Assembly (NCBI GenBank): GCA_002325825.1
Contig: DCSW01000018.1
Span: forward strand, 1 to 14,250
DNA from: Collimonas sp. UBA1456
GTDB taxonomy: Bacteria > Pseudomonadota > Gammaproteobacteria > Burkholderiales > Burkholderiaceae_D
Length of the DNA stretch: 14,250 nt
Direction of reading: 5' to 3'
Positions 1 to 7,060 of this stretch are shown piece by piece. Every line of letters starts with the position of its first letter. The first letter of the stretch is position 1. The position numbers and the translations under genes were made by a program. The notes below the pieces were generated by a model. The model saw only the letters and a list, made by a program, of their open reading frames with translations. It was not told the origin of the DNA and did no database searches.

Positions 1-172
1 CAAGATTCTTGTCGCAACGCAACCTTTTACCGGCTCTGCATGATGGATAGCTTTTGAAGTGCTTTAGTATGTGCGGTTAATATGCATAATGAATATGTGT
101 AAATCATCCGTCGACAACATTTATTAAATCAGCCTTCATTTTTTAGATGAGCGCGCTCACCAAATACGCCAC

Positions 173-580
173 ATGCCCAACGCATTCATAGCCGCCGCTC
201 CAGATTTCAGCCAGCCTATCGTCGTGCTCACGCATTGCCATGATCACATACGCAAGCAATTAGAGATCCCACAGAACCTGTGTGAGTATCTGCCACAATA
301 CGGCAATAATGCTCAAGCCCAGCAGGTTATGCATAGTACCATGCGCTATTTCAACCAAGCCGCCGCTCCGCATCATCACACTGATGAAAAAATCGACCTG
401 CTGCAGAGACTGCTACCGGAAATCATGGCAGAGCATCAGCAGACGGACCGCCTGTGGCACGTGCTCGACCTCCAATTGAAGCTGGTCGCCGCCAGCAACC
501 CTGACAGCCAGTTATCGACGCAAGACGTTCAGCAATTTTCCACCATCTACTTCAGCCATATTGGAAAAGAAGAGGCGTGA
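173..580 (+). CDS. Hemerythrin-like (HHE) domain protein, C-terminus cut by an in-frame TGA
   Basis: Hemerythrin-like domains are four-helix bundles that bind a di-iron or other metal centre through His and Asp/Glu residues, and are used for oxygen, redox or metal sensing. Visible candidate ligands are the His-rich N-terminal helix (H21, H23, H25), the HHHTDE segment (H67-H69, E72), H88 in the third helix, and H129 and E133 at the very end. The 135-residue frame stops at the start of the fourth helix. Reading past the TGA in the same frame gives 20 more sense codons beginning IAPMAKRFF, a good match to the usual end of this family, before a TAG at 641-643. The gene therefore looks like a nonsense mutant; CGA to TGA would fit. 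The start fits the usual N-terminus (MPNAF...AAPDF). It lies 75 bp upstream of pdxH. Family assignment is fairly sure; whether the product is functional is doubtful. Confidence 0.72.
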   Translation: MPNAFIAAAPDFSQPIVVLTHCHDHIRKQLEIPQNLCEYLPQYGNNAQAQQVMHSTMRYFNQAAAPHHHTDEKIDLLQRLLPEIMAEHQQTDRLWHVLDLQLKLVAASNPDSQLSTQDVQQFSTIYFSHIGKEEA

Positions 581-655
581 ATCGCGCCGATGGCGAAACG
601 ATTTTTTAATCAACAGCAGATACAACAATTTGGAGCAACGTAGAGGAATTTCAGC

Positions 656-1318
656 ATGATTACACACAATCAACAGGCAGACAAATCGATTGCAGACCTA
701 CGTATCGACTATAGTCAAGCCAGCCTGTCGGAAACCGACACCGCAGCAGATCCGGTTACTCAGTTCGGTAAATGGTTTGCCGAAGCGATCCACGCTGAAA
801 TTCCTGAACCCAATGCGATGAGCCTGGCGACCGTCGGCAGCAATGGCCGCCCTTCGTCGCGCATCGTACTGATCAAGCAGATCGATGAAACCGGCTTCAC
901 CTGGTTCACCAACTTTGAAAGCCGCAAGGGCCACGACCTGGAACAACATCCTTACGGCGCCCTGCTGTTTCATTGGGTCGCGCTGGAACGCCAAGTGCGT
1001 ATCGAGGGTCGCGTCGCAAAAATCAGCCATGAAGAGAGTGATGCCTACTTCAACACTCGTCCATTGTGCAGCAGACTCGGCACGATCGCTTCGGCGCAAA
1101 GCGAGATCATCGCTAGCCGCGAACTACTCGAAGCAGAGTACGCCAAGGCAGAACAAAAATTCGGCAACAATCCGCCGCGTCCCAAACATTGGGGCGGCTA
1201 CAGACTTTTCCCGGATACGGTAGAGTTCTGGCAGGGGCGTCGGTCACGCTTGCATGACCGTATTCTGTATACCCTGGATGCCAATGGCGGCTGGTTGCGG
1301 CAACGCCTGCAACCATGA
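656..1318 (+). CDS. pdxH: Pyridoxamine/pyridoxine 5'-phosphate oxidase
   Basis: This FMN-dependent cytosolic enzyme oxidises pyridoxamine or pyridoxine 5'-phosphate to pyridoxal 5'-phosphate, the last step of B6 synthesis and salvage. The 220-residue length is normal. Family signatures are RIVLIK (69-74, FMN phosphate site), SRKG (89-92), RQVRIEG (112-118), and the C-terminal block WGGYRLFPDTVEFWQG followed by RLHDR (179-202), with the typical ending RQRLQP. The start has a good Shine-Dalgarno sequence (AGAGGA at 642-647). That site overlaps the ancestral stop region of the upstream hemerythrin-like gene, so the two were probably co-transcribed. Two small oddities lie in the RPLCSRLGTIAS segment (136-147): a Cys where the family usually has Gly or Asp, and Ile where a Trp is common. 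All other core motifs are intact, so the gene is called functional. Confidence 0.95.
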   Translation: MITHNQQADKSIADLRIDYSQASLSETDTAADPVTQFGKWFAEAIHAEIPEPNAMSLATVGSNGRPSSRIVLIKQIDETGFTWFTNFESRKGHDLEQHPYGALLFHWVALERQVRIEGRVAKISHEESDAYFNTRPLCSRLGTIASAQSEIIASRELLEAEYAKAEQKFGNNPPRPKHWGGYRLFPDTVEFWQGRRSRLHDRILYTLDANGGWLRQRLQP

Positions 1319-1409
1319 CGGAGGGCAGCAATAAGGATAGCACTACGGGCAATATTGTCGGTCGCCATCGACCGCTTAGTATAAGTATTAATTCACCGTA
1401 GGAGAAATC

Positions 1410-1460
1410 ATGTTCTGGGGGGGGGGAAGCTTGAGGACTGGGTTAATGACCATTCATCAC
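1410..1460 (+). pseudogene. Possible 5' stub of a cyclopropane-fatty-acid-synthase-like gene with a G10 run
   Basis: A good ribosome site (AGGAGA) precedes an ATG at 1410, which is followed by a run of ten Gs (1417-1426). With 8 or 11 Gs the frame reads MFWGGKLEDWVNDH before similarity stops. This resembles the N-terminus I remember for the cyclopropane-fatty-acyl-phospholipid synthase family that often follows pdxH in related Burkholderiales. With the G10 present, the frame instead runs on into the antisense strand of panB and resembles nothing. Only about 16 codons of the supposed gene remain. The assignment is from memory of a short motif, so confidence is low. Confidence 0.3.
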
Positions 1461-1525
1461 CGCGCCTCACTAAATTTTGTTGCAATAGTGGTGGCTGGTC
1501 GCGCGCAGTATCCTCGTAACGGTCA

Positions 1526-1553
1526 CATCATTCCCGCATTCGCAGGAATGATG
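1526..1553. repeat. Short palindromic repeat (ATTCCC-N8-rGGAAT type)
   Basis: A perfect 9-bp inverted repeat, CATCATTCC / GGAATGATG, surrounds a 10-base loop. The core has the ATTCCC-N8-GGGAAT layout, with one mismatch, of short intergenic repeats common in Proteobacteria and Neisseria. A related but larger copy lies at 11151-11232. It sits about 30 bp past the panB stop and about 210 bp past pdxH, so as RNA it could form a stem that protects 3' ends. There is no U-run on either side, so it is not a classical terminator. Confidence 0.65.
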
Positions 1554-1582
1554 ATAAACACTGGCACTGCCGCCGGATTGGC

Positions 1583-2434
1583 TCAGAAACAATGCTCGGG
1601 AGCCGGAAATGATTGCTCCTTGACCGCACGCACATACGCCGCTATGGCGGCGTCGATGCTATTCTGGTCTTGCATGAAGTCTCTCACGAAGCGCGCCTTA
1701 TGGCCTGGGAAAACCCCCAACAGATCGTGCATCACCAGCACCTGACCGGAACAATCAGGGCCGGCGCCGATGCCGATGGTCGGGATCGATAATAGCTCGC
1801 TGACTTCCTTGCCCAGCGCTGCCGGAATCGCTTCAAGCACCAGCAATCTGGCGCCAGCCTCCTGCAGCGCCAACGCATCGGCCTTCAATTGTTTGGCTGC
1901 GGAATGCGACTTGCCCTGCACCTTGTAACCGCCTATCTGATGCACCGATTGCGGGGTCAGTCCAAGATGGCAACACACCGGGATCGCCCGTTCTGTCAGG
2001 AAACGCACAGTCGGGGCCAGCCATGCGCCGCCCTCGATCTTGACCATTAACGCGCCGGCCTGAATCACCGGCACCGCGTTAATAAACGCAGTTTCCGGCG
2101 TCGCATAAGCGCCGAACGGCAAATCAGCCAGCACCAGTGCCGTGCGATTGCCGCGCGCCACGCTGGAAGTATGATACACGATATCCTGCACCGACACCGG
2201 CAATGTCGAGCCGTGCCCCTGGCACACCATGCCAAGCGAATCGCCAATCAGTAGCATCTCGACGCCACAACGATCAAGCAACGTTGCAAAACTGGCGTCA
2301 TAGCAAGTCAGCATAGTAATTTTTTCTCCTTTATCGCGCAGTGCCTGCAATGCCGGAATAGTTATCGGCTTGCTGCGCGACACCGGCGCGCTGCCTTCTG
2401 CGGCCGGCTCGGCGGCCTGTAAATAGCTTGTCAT
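1583..2434 (-). CDS. panB: 3-methyl-2-oxobutanoate hydroxymethyltransferase
   Basis: PanB transfers a hydroxymethyl group from 5,10-methylene-tetrahydrofolate to alpha-ketoisovalerate, giving ketopantoate, the first committed step of pantothenate and CoA synthesis. Family motifs are MLTCYDASFA (41-50), the metal-binding GDSLGM block (64-69), ADLPFGAY (103-110), VKIEGG (131-136), and downstream GIGAGPDCSGQVLV. The protein is 283 residues, slightly longer than the E. coli enzyme because of an Ala/Ser-rich N-terminal extension of about 20 residues. I chose the ATG at 2434 over the GTG at 2440 because the GGAGA ribosome site is then 6 bases upstream, whereas it would abut the GTG. It is the last gene of the minus-strand run and starts 2 bp after the upstream kinase stop. 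No panC is present in the window. Confidence 0.95.
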   Translation of the reverse strand: MTSYLQAAEPAAEGSAPVSRSKPITIPALQALRDKGEKITMLTCYDASFATLLDRCGVEMLLIGDSLGMVCQGHGSTLPVSVQDIVYHTSSVARGNRTALVLADLPFGAYATPETAFINAVPVIQAGALMVKIEGGAWLAPTVRFLTERAIPVCCHLGLTPQSVHQIGGYKVQGKSHSAAKQLKADALALQEAGARLLVLEAIPAALGKEVSELLSIPTIGIGAGPDCSGQVLVMHDLLGVFPGHKARFVRDFMQDQNSIDAAIAAYVRAVKEQSFPAPEHCF

Positions 2435-2436
2435 TG

Positions 2437-3084
2437 TCACTCTCCACGATTGAAAAATTCACGCTTGCCGCGCATGCCGTCTATGCGTGCCAAGAGCAAG
2501 TTGAAGTCAGCATCGTTACCGGCTAAATCGAGATGTTCGTTATTGACAATCAGTAAAGGCGCATCGTCGTAATGATAAAAAAAGCTACTATAGCTTTCAC
2601 ACAGCTGCCCCAAGTACTCGGGCGAAATGCTTGCTTCAATCTCGATGCCGCGCTTCTTGATACGGCCGATCAGTGTCTCCGGCTCGGCCTGCAAATAAAT
2701 TACCAAGTCCGGCGTCGCCACCTGCGGCCGCAGGTGATCGTACATTTGCTGGTACAGCTTGAACTCTTCATCGGCCAGCGTCAGACGCGCGAAAATCGGG
2801 TCCTTGGCTAACAGGAAATCAGCGATCAGGTTACCGGGGTTGTCGAACATATCTTCCCGCGCAGCGTCACGCAACTGGTTGATGCGCTGGAACAAAAAAA
2901 ACATTTGCGTCGATAGCGCATAACGCGGAGCATCGCGGTAAAAACGTTCAAGAAATGGGTTCGCCTGCGACTGTTCCAGCAAAACCTTGCCACCGAGCTG
3001 CATGGCGATCTTGTTGCCCAGCGTGGTCTTACCGACCCCGATCGGACCTTCGACAACGATATATTTGTAGCTGGTTAGATTCAT
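2437..3084 (-). CDS. Deoxynucleoside kinase (dGK/dAK family)
   Basis: This is a P-loop kinase of the deoxynucleoside kinase family, which phosphorylates deoxynucleosides, probably purine ones, at the 5' position in the salvage pathway. Visible features are the Walker A loop GPIGVGKTT (13-21), the acidic residue after strand 2 (LLEQ, E37), a helix QMFFLFQR (60-67) lining the substrate pocket, and a basic lid region containing RIKKRGIEIE near the C-terminal half. The length of 215 residues is normal. An in-frame TAG two codons upstream fixes ATG 3084 as the first possible start. The gene lies 87 bp after folK and 2 bp before panB. A deoxynucleoside kinase between folK and panB is a familiar Burkholderiales arrangement. 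Exact substrate preference cannot be read from the sequence. Confidence 0.88.
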   Translation of the reverse strand: MNLTSYKYIVVEGPIGVGKTTLGNKIAMQLGGKVLLEQSQANPFLERFYRDAPRYALSTQMFFLFQRINQLRDAAREDMFDNPGNLIADFLLAKDPIFARLTLADEEFKLYQQMYDHLRPQVATPDLVIYLQAEPETLIGRIKKRGIEIEASISPEYLGQLCESYSSFFYHYDDAPLLIVNNEHLDLAGNDADFNLLLARIDGMRGKREFFNRGE

Positions 3085-3171
3085 GTTCTAGAATGGTGGT
3101 CGGATGCGCCGAGGTATGCACAGTGTGCCAGATGCAGGCGTTCGCGGCAGACATCCGTCATTAATGGAATT

Positions 3172-3675
3172 TTATGCTTTGCTGATGATCTGGTCCGCCA
3201 CTTGCGGCGCGAACTGATGTGCCGGACCATGGTTTGGAATGACGATAAAGGGATCGATCTGCAACAACGGGATCAGAACAAAAGCCCGTTCCATTATGCG
3301 CGGATGCGGAACGATCAATTCGTCATCCGCGATGGTCGATTGGCCGTATAATAACAGATCCAAATCGAGCGTGCGCGGGGCATTCGGATATGGACGCTCG
3401 CGGCCAAAATCCTGTTCGATCCGCTGCAATTGCTTCAGCAACGCATGTGCGCTAAGACGAGTGATGAGGCAGGCCGCTGCATTGATGTAATTGTCGCCGC
3501 CGGCATCCAGCGGCGCTGTGCGGAACAGGCTTGATTGCGCGCTGAAGCTGGTGTCTGGCAACTGACCAAGCTGCAGGATGGCGTGCTGCACCTGATCGCG
3601 GGCATCGCCGAGATTGGCGCCGATGCCGATATACGCCGTCATCGGACCACAACCAGTGCTGGAACCTGGTGTCAT
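3172..3675 (-). CDS. folK: 6-hydroxymethyl-7,8-dihydropterin pyrophosphokinase (HPPK)
   Basis: FolK transfers pyrophosphate from ATP to 6-hydroxymethyl-7,8-dihydropterin, making the substrate for dihydropteroate synthase in folate synthesis. Signatures are the N-terminal AYIGIGANLGDA (14-25), the magnesium-binding RTLDLDLLLYG (101-111, with D104 and D106), and HPRIMERAFVL (124-134). The length of 167 residues is normal. The chosen ATG at 3675 overlaps the pcnB stop (ATGA), consistent with translational coupling. An internal ATG at 3642 (MTAYIGIG) would give an N-terminus closer to most homologues and is a real alternative. Neither start has a strong ribosome site. Confidence 0.94.
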   Translation of the reverse strand: MTPGSSTGCGPMTAYIGIGANLGDARDQVQHAILQLGQLPDTSFSAQSSLFRTAPLDAGGDNYINAAACLITRLSAHALLKQLQRIEQDFGRERPYPNAPRTLDLDLLLYGQSTIADDELIVPHPRIMERAFVLIPLLQIDPFIVIPNHGPAHQFAPQVADQIISKA

Positions 3676-5042
3676 TGACCACCATGCTGGTTATTGCCGC
3701 TGCCGTCCGGATTGGCCGTCTTGGCAGCACCGCGGCGACGCGGCCGCTTCTTGACCGGAGCTAATTCCGCCGCCAGCTTCGTCTTTTGCGCCAGCAGCTT
3801 TTCGCGCTGCTCGCCATCGCCTTCCATGAAGGCGGTCCACCATTCGCCGATTGCGCTATCGATCTCACCTGAAGCGCAACGCAGCAACAAAAAATCGTAA
3901 CCGGCGCGCACACGCAGATGCTCTAGCAATTTGTATGGCGCCTTGCCGACACGGCGCTCAAAGCGCGGTTGCATGGCCCAGATATCGCGCATGTCGGAGG
4001 CTATCTTGCGTTGCAACGCTAGCTTGTCGGTTTGTGCATCCACCACATCGTCGGCAGCAAGATGCAATGCCGGAATCGGCCGTTCGCCGGTCGTCTTGTA
4101 GGCACTCCATTTTTCCAGCACCTGATGCCACAACAGCGCTGCGAACAAGAAACCTGGCGACACCGGCTTGTCCTGCTGTACGCGGACATCGGTATTAGCC
4201 AGCGCCAGCGTCACGAATTTTTCGCCGAGCGGTTGTTCCAGCACCACATCCAGCAACGGCAACAAGCCGTGGTGCAGACCTTCCTGACGTAACTGCTGAA
4301 GGCAAGCCAGCGCATGGCCGCTCATCAATAGCTTGAGCATTTCATCGAAAACGCGCGCTGCCGGAACATTGTCAATCAGCGCCGCCATCACCGGGATCGG
4401 CGCCCGTGTCGCCGGATCGATGGTGAATCCCAGCTTGGCTGCAAACCGCACGATACGCAGCATGCGCACTGGGTCTTCCCGATAGCGCGCTTCCGGGTCG
4501 CCGATGATGCGCAAGGTCTTGGCCCGGGTATCATCGATACCGCCATGGTAATCCAGCACAATTTCCCTAGCCGGATCGTAATACATTGCATTGATCGTGA
4601 AGTCGCGTCGCACCGCATCCTCGTGCTGCTCACCGAAGGTGTTGTCGCGCAACACGCGGCCATGCTCATCCTTGGGCGAACCGTCCGATGAAGCACCGCG
4701 GAAAGTGGTGATTTCGAGCAGATCTTGGCCAAACATCACGTGCACGATCTGAAAGCGCTTGCCGATAATGAGGGCGCGCCGGAACAAACGCTTAACCTGC
4801 TCTGGCGTGGCGTTAGTGGCGATGTCGAAATCCTTAGGCTTCACGCCCAGCAGCAAATCGCGCACTGCGCCGCCGACGATAAACGCTTTATAGCCATTAT
4901 CCTGCAACGTCTTGGTAACCAAGACCGCATTCGGCGACACCAGTTGCGGATTGATGCCATGCTGCTTCGGGCCGAGTATCAGCGGCTGGGTGGGATCTTT
5001 TTTCTTTTTCCCGAGGATGGAGCAAATCAGCTTCGTGATCAT
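3672..5042 (-). CDS. pcnB: Poly(A) polymerase I
   Basis: This class II nucleotidyltransferase adds 3' poly(A) tails to RNAs, marking them for decay; in E. coli it also controls plasmid copy number through antisense RNA turnover. The head domain shows AFIVGGAVRDLLLG (53-66), the catalytic Asp pair in KDFDIAT (D71, D73), the third carboxylate in LLEITTFR (E110), and RRDFTINAMYYD (145-156). A C-terminal basic tail containing KKRPRRRG is typical of PcnB and absent from tRNA CCA-adding enzymes, which supports poly(A) polymerase over Cca. The length of 456 residues fits. The start ATG overlaps the stop of the upstream HAD gene (ATGA), and the 3' end overlaps folK, so the gene is part of a coupled operon. 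Confidence 0.94.
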   Translation of the reverse strand: MITKLICSILGKKKKDPTQPLILGPKQHGINPQLVSPNAVLVTKTLQDNGYKAFIVGGAVRDLLLGVKPKDFDIATNATPEQVKRLFRRALIIGKRFQIVHVMFGQDLLEITTFRGASSDGSPKDEHGRVLRDNTFGEQHEDAVRRDFTINAMYYDPAREIVLDYHGGIDDTRAKTLRIIGDPEARYREDPVRMLRIVRFAAKLGFTIDPATRAPIPVMAALIDNVPAARVFDEMLKLLMSGHALACLQQLRQEGLHHGLLPLLDVVLEQPLGEKFVTLALANTDVRVQQDKPVSPGFLFAALLWHQVLEKWSAYKTTGERPIPALHLAADDVVDAQTDKLALQRKIASDMRDIWAMQPRFERRVGKAPYKLLEHLRVRAGYDFLLLRCASGEIDSAIGEWWTAFMEGDGEQREKLLAQKTKLAAELAPVKKRPRRRGAAKTANPDGSGNNQHGGQ

Positions 5043-5713
5043 TGCGTGTCGAATAAATTCAGGATTGGCCAGCCGTGCGCGGTGGCATGCGCGGTCAACT
5101 GAGCGTTCGGATTAGTGGCAATCGGATCTGTGACCAGTAACATCAATGGCAGGTCGTTGTGTGAATCGCTATAGAAATAACTACGCGGAAAACTCGCCAA
5201 TGTCATATCCATAGTGGCCAGCCAGGCATTAGTATGAATCACTTTGCCGTGGCCGTAGGTTGGCGTATCCAGTGGCTTGCCGGTAATCTCACCATCTTCG
5301 GTGGTTTCCGGATCGGAGGCGATCAGGAAATCGACGCCTAGCGCCTTGGCGATAGGCTCTGTCACAAAACTGTTGCTTGCCGTCACGATCGCCACCAGAT
5401 CGCCGACATCCTGATATTTTTGCAATAGCTCGCGCGTCGCCGGGGTAATCTGCGGCAGAATCACTTGCGCCATGAATTGTTCATGCCAGGCGTCGAGCTG
5501 CTTGCGCGGGAATTTGGCCAGCGTGCCGAGAACGAATTCCAGGTACTTGACCGGATCGAGCGTGCCGGCCCGGTATTCGGCAAACCATGCTGCATTGCTT
5601 TTTTCAAAGGCATCGGGATTGACGGCGCCGATGCGGATCAGGAATTGCCCCCATTCATAGTCGGAATCAACAGGCAACAGAGTATGGTCAAGGTCGAATA
5701 AAGCCAGGTTCAT
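5039..5713 (-). CDS. HAD-superfamily IB phosphatase (PSPase-like)
   Basis: This is a cytosolic haloacid-dehalogenase-fold phosphatase of subfamily IB, the phosphoserine-phosphatase-like group. All four HAD motifs are present: motif I DLDHT (nucleophile D7, general acid/base D9), motif II IVTAS (T111), motif III Lys in GHGK (K157), and motif IV SDSHND (D183, D187) for magnesium. A helical cap lies between motifs I and II, as expected for type IB. The length of 224 residues is normal. The substrate is unknown; serB and other IB members share this architecture. It overlaps hda upstream and pcnB downstream by 4 bp each (ATGA), so its product is made together with a replication regulator and an RNA polymerase. 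This placement is often seen in Burkholderiales but gives no clear functional clue. Confidence 0.9.
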   Translation of the reverse strand: MNLALFDLDHTLLPVDSDYEWGQFLIRIGAVNPDAFEKSNAAWFAEYRAGTLDPVKYLEFVLGTLAKFPRKQLDAWHEQFMAQVILPQITPATRELLQKYQDVGDLVAIVTASNSFVTEPIAKALGVDFLIASDPETTEDGEITGKPLDTPTYGHGKVIHTNAWLATMDMTLASFPRSYFYSDSHNDLPLMLLVTDPIATNPNAQLTAHATAHGWPILNLFDTQ

Positions 5714-6411
5714 AGTGATTTATTATCTTCGGATTCGAGTTGCAACAAGCTGCGCAGCAAAGGCAACGTAATAGGACGCTGAGTCTCCAGCGAATAGCGG
5801 TCCAGTTCATCCAACATGGCTGACAAAGACCGCATATCACGCCGAAAATGCGTAATCAGGTAGGGTAACACGCCGCCCGACAGGTGCAGGCCGCGTACTT
5901 GCGCCGCATGCGTCAGCGCGGCAATTTTCTCTTCATCGCTCAAACCCTGCAGTTGGTAGATCAGGCCCCAGCAGAGTCGGGTGCGTAAATCTTCGCGCAC
6001 GCTCAGCTCTGACGGCGGCAGTTCGCCGCTGGTGACCAGCCAGCCGCCATGCTCGCGGATCTGGTTGAATAGGCTGAAGGCTTCGATCTGGTCGGTGGCC
6101 GACAACTTATCGCAATCGTCGATCAGATAGCCAGATACCTTCAGCGAAAAATTGAATACATCACCGTTATATTGGTTGCCGCGGATCAAACGGGCCCCGG
6201 CGCTGCTGGCCAGCGCGTGCAGCACATGGCTTTTACCGGAACCGGCCTCGCCCCACAGGTAAACGAAGCGATCGCCAGGCGCGGTGATGGATGTCGTCGA
6301 TGGTGCGATTAGACGCTGCAAGAACTGTAAAGCTTCTTGATTCTGTCCAACCACAAAAGTGTCAAGAGTCTGCGGTTTTTCCGCAGTAATGTCCAGCGTG
6401 AGCTGCCTCAT
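5710..6411 (-). CDS. hda: DnaA-related regulator Hda
   Basis: Hda is an AAA+ protein that binds the beta sliding clamp and stimulates ATP hydrolysis by DnaA, preventing over-initiation of replication. The clamp-binding motif QLTLDI is at residues 3-8 (QLSLPL in E. coli). Walker A is GEAGSGKS (54-61), Walker B is LIDDCD (96-101), and DLRTRLCWGL (141-150) carries the region of the arginine finger. I start at ATG 6411 (233 aa) because the clamp motif must be at the extreme N-terminus and an AGG ribosome site lies 8-10 bases upstream. A longer in-frame reading to 6486 would add 25 residues with no family resemblance. It is the first gene of the minus-strand run ending with panB. Upstream lies the broken PerM gene. 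Confidence 0.93.
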   Translation of the reverse strand: MRQLTLDITAEKPQTLDTFVVGQNQEALQFLQRLIAPSTTSITAPGDRFVYLWGEAGSGKSHVLHALASSAGARLIRGNQYNGDVFNFSLKVSGYLIDDCDKLSATDQIEAFSLFNQIREHGGWLVTSGELPPSELSVREDLRTRLCWGLIYQLQGLSDEEKIAALTHAAQVRGLHLSGGVLPYLITHFRRDMRSLSAMLDELDRYSLETQRPITLPLLRSLLQLESEDNKSL

Positions 6412-6412
6412 A

Positions 6413-6431
6413 CTATCTTTACCTAAGATAG
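6413..6431 (-). promoter_or_regulatory. Hairpin carrying the hda ribosome-binding site in its loop
   Basis: On the minus strand a perfect 7-bp inverted repeat, CTATCTT / AAGATAG, encloses the 5-base loop AGGTA, and ends one base before the hda ATG at 6411. The loop contains the only plausible Shine-Dalgarno sequence. A stem this close to the start codon could affect ribosome loading, and its low G+C content suggests temperature sensitivity. The repeat is seen directly; the regulatory role is inference. Confidence 0.45.
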
Positions 6432-6526
6432 GGCCTGATAACCCTGCTATGCGGCACAAGGTTGGGATGCAATCTGCACTCCTCAATTCTGCACCGCTTG
6501 CTACGGCTTTTCGAGCCCCTTTTAAT

Positions 6527-6819
6527 TTATTTAATTAATAACGAATAATTTTTATAAAAATTGCTGTTCAGGTAATGTGCGTGCACATACTTGACCACTA
6601 CCGACACGATCGCGGAACACAGCAGCGCCAGCACGCGTGGAAAGAAAGATTTCCCGATGCGCCTGCGCGACACCCTGATTACGCGCGTAAACGAGGATCG
6701 CGGAATCGATGAAAGAAATCGAAATTTGCTCCAACGGCCACCGTCAGGGATATCAGCAACAGCCCAAGTCCCAGCCACAAAGCTGTTTGTTTTTGTTCGT
6801 CGGTAAAAGAAAATGGCAT
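6527..6819 (-). pseudogene. Remnant of a PerM/AI-2E family membrane transporter gene
   Basis: The minus strand holds the decayed 5' end of a polytopic membrane protein gene. From ATG 6819 the first frame reads MPFSFTDEQKQTALWLGLGL, a typical N-terminus and first membrane helix of the AI-2E/PerM permease family. Similarity then moves to a second frame near 6735 (FIDSAILVYARNQGV, for the usual ASAILAYALNPGV) and to a third near 6670 (RRRIGKSFFPRVLALL, for the basic loop and next helix). It ends by about 6600, leaving roughly 70 of about 350 codons. So there are at least two frameshifts plus loss of the 3' three-quarters of the gene. A PerM permease gene divergent from purM and next to hda is the usual order in related bacteria, which supports the identification. 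Confidence 0.75.
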
Positions 6820-6986
6820 GGAATCGAGAGTTTGATGAATCAGTTTGATAAAATACCCCCCTTCTACCGCGCAATAATCTGGCCGACACCAGGGGAATAA
6901 CAAGCTAAAAAAGTAAAATCTGATGGGAAAGTAGTATTTTCAGCTGATTTTGCTATTAGCAGCCTGTAGCTGGCAGATTATTTCAC

Positions 6987-7009
6987 CCCACATACAGCAA
7001 TGTATGGGG
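6987..7009 (+). promoter_or_regulatory. Stem-loop with GNRA tetraloop in the purM leader
   Basis: CATACA-GCAA-TGTATG is a perfect 6-bp stem with a GCAA tetraloop. It is extended below by three C-G pairs across one or two bulged bases (CCC before, GGG after). It lies about 50 bases upstream of the purM start. No U-run follows, so it is not a terminator. It may stabilise the leader or be a protein-binding site; only the fold itself is visible. Confidence 0.4.
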
Positions 7010-7060
7010 AAATGCGTGGCCAAATTTCTCTATTTTACCGCCTCTGCCGCCAATCACATC

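Noticed and set aside
578..580. TGA as a selenocysteine codon in the hemerythrin-like gene
   Set aside because: No selenoprotein is known to me in this family at this position and no obvious SECIS-like hairpin follows; a point mutation is simpler.
1417..1426. Phase-variation switch by G-run slippage
   Set aside because: No G-run length opens a long recognisable downstream frame: 8 or 11 Gs end after about 34 codons, 9 Gs end almost at once, and 10 Gs give only the antisense frame.
1410..1745. A 111-codon plus-strand ORF starting at the G10 run
   Set aside because: Beyond the first few codons it crosses a palindromic repeat and runs antisense through the 3' end of panB, with no family resemblance.
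2435..2440. GTG at 2440 as the panB start
   Set aside because: The GGAGA ribosome site would directly abut the GTG; the ATG at 2434 has proper spacing.
6412..6486. 25-residue N-terminal extension of Hda
   Set aside because: It would bury the clamp-binding QLTLDI motif, which must be at the extreme N-terminus, and it has no family resemblance.
6950..7060. 37-residue N-terminal extension of PurM
   Set aside because: It contains the leader hairpin and shows no similarity to PurM; the 350-residue form from 7061 has the family length.
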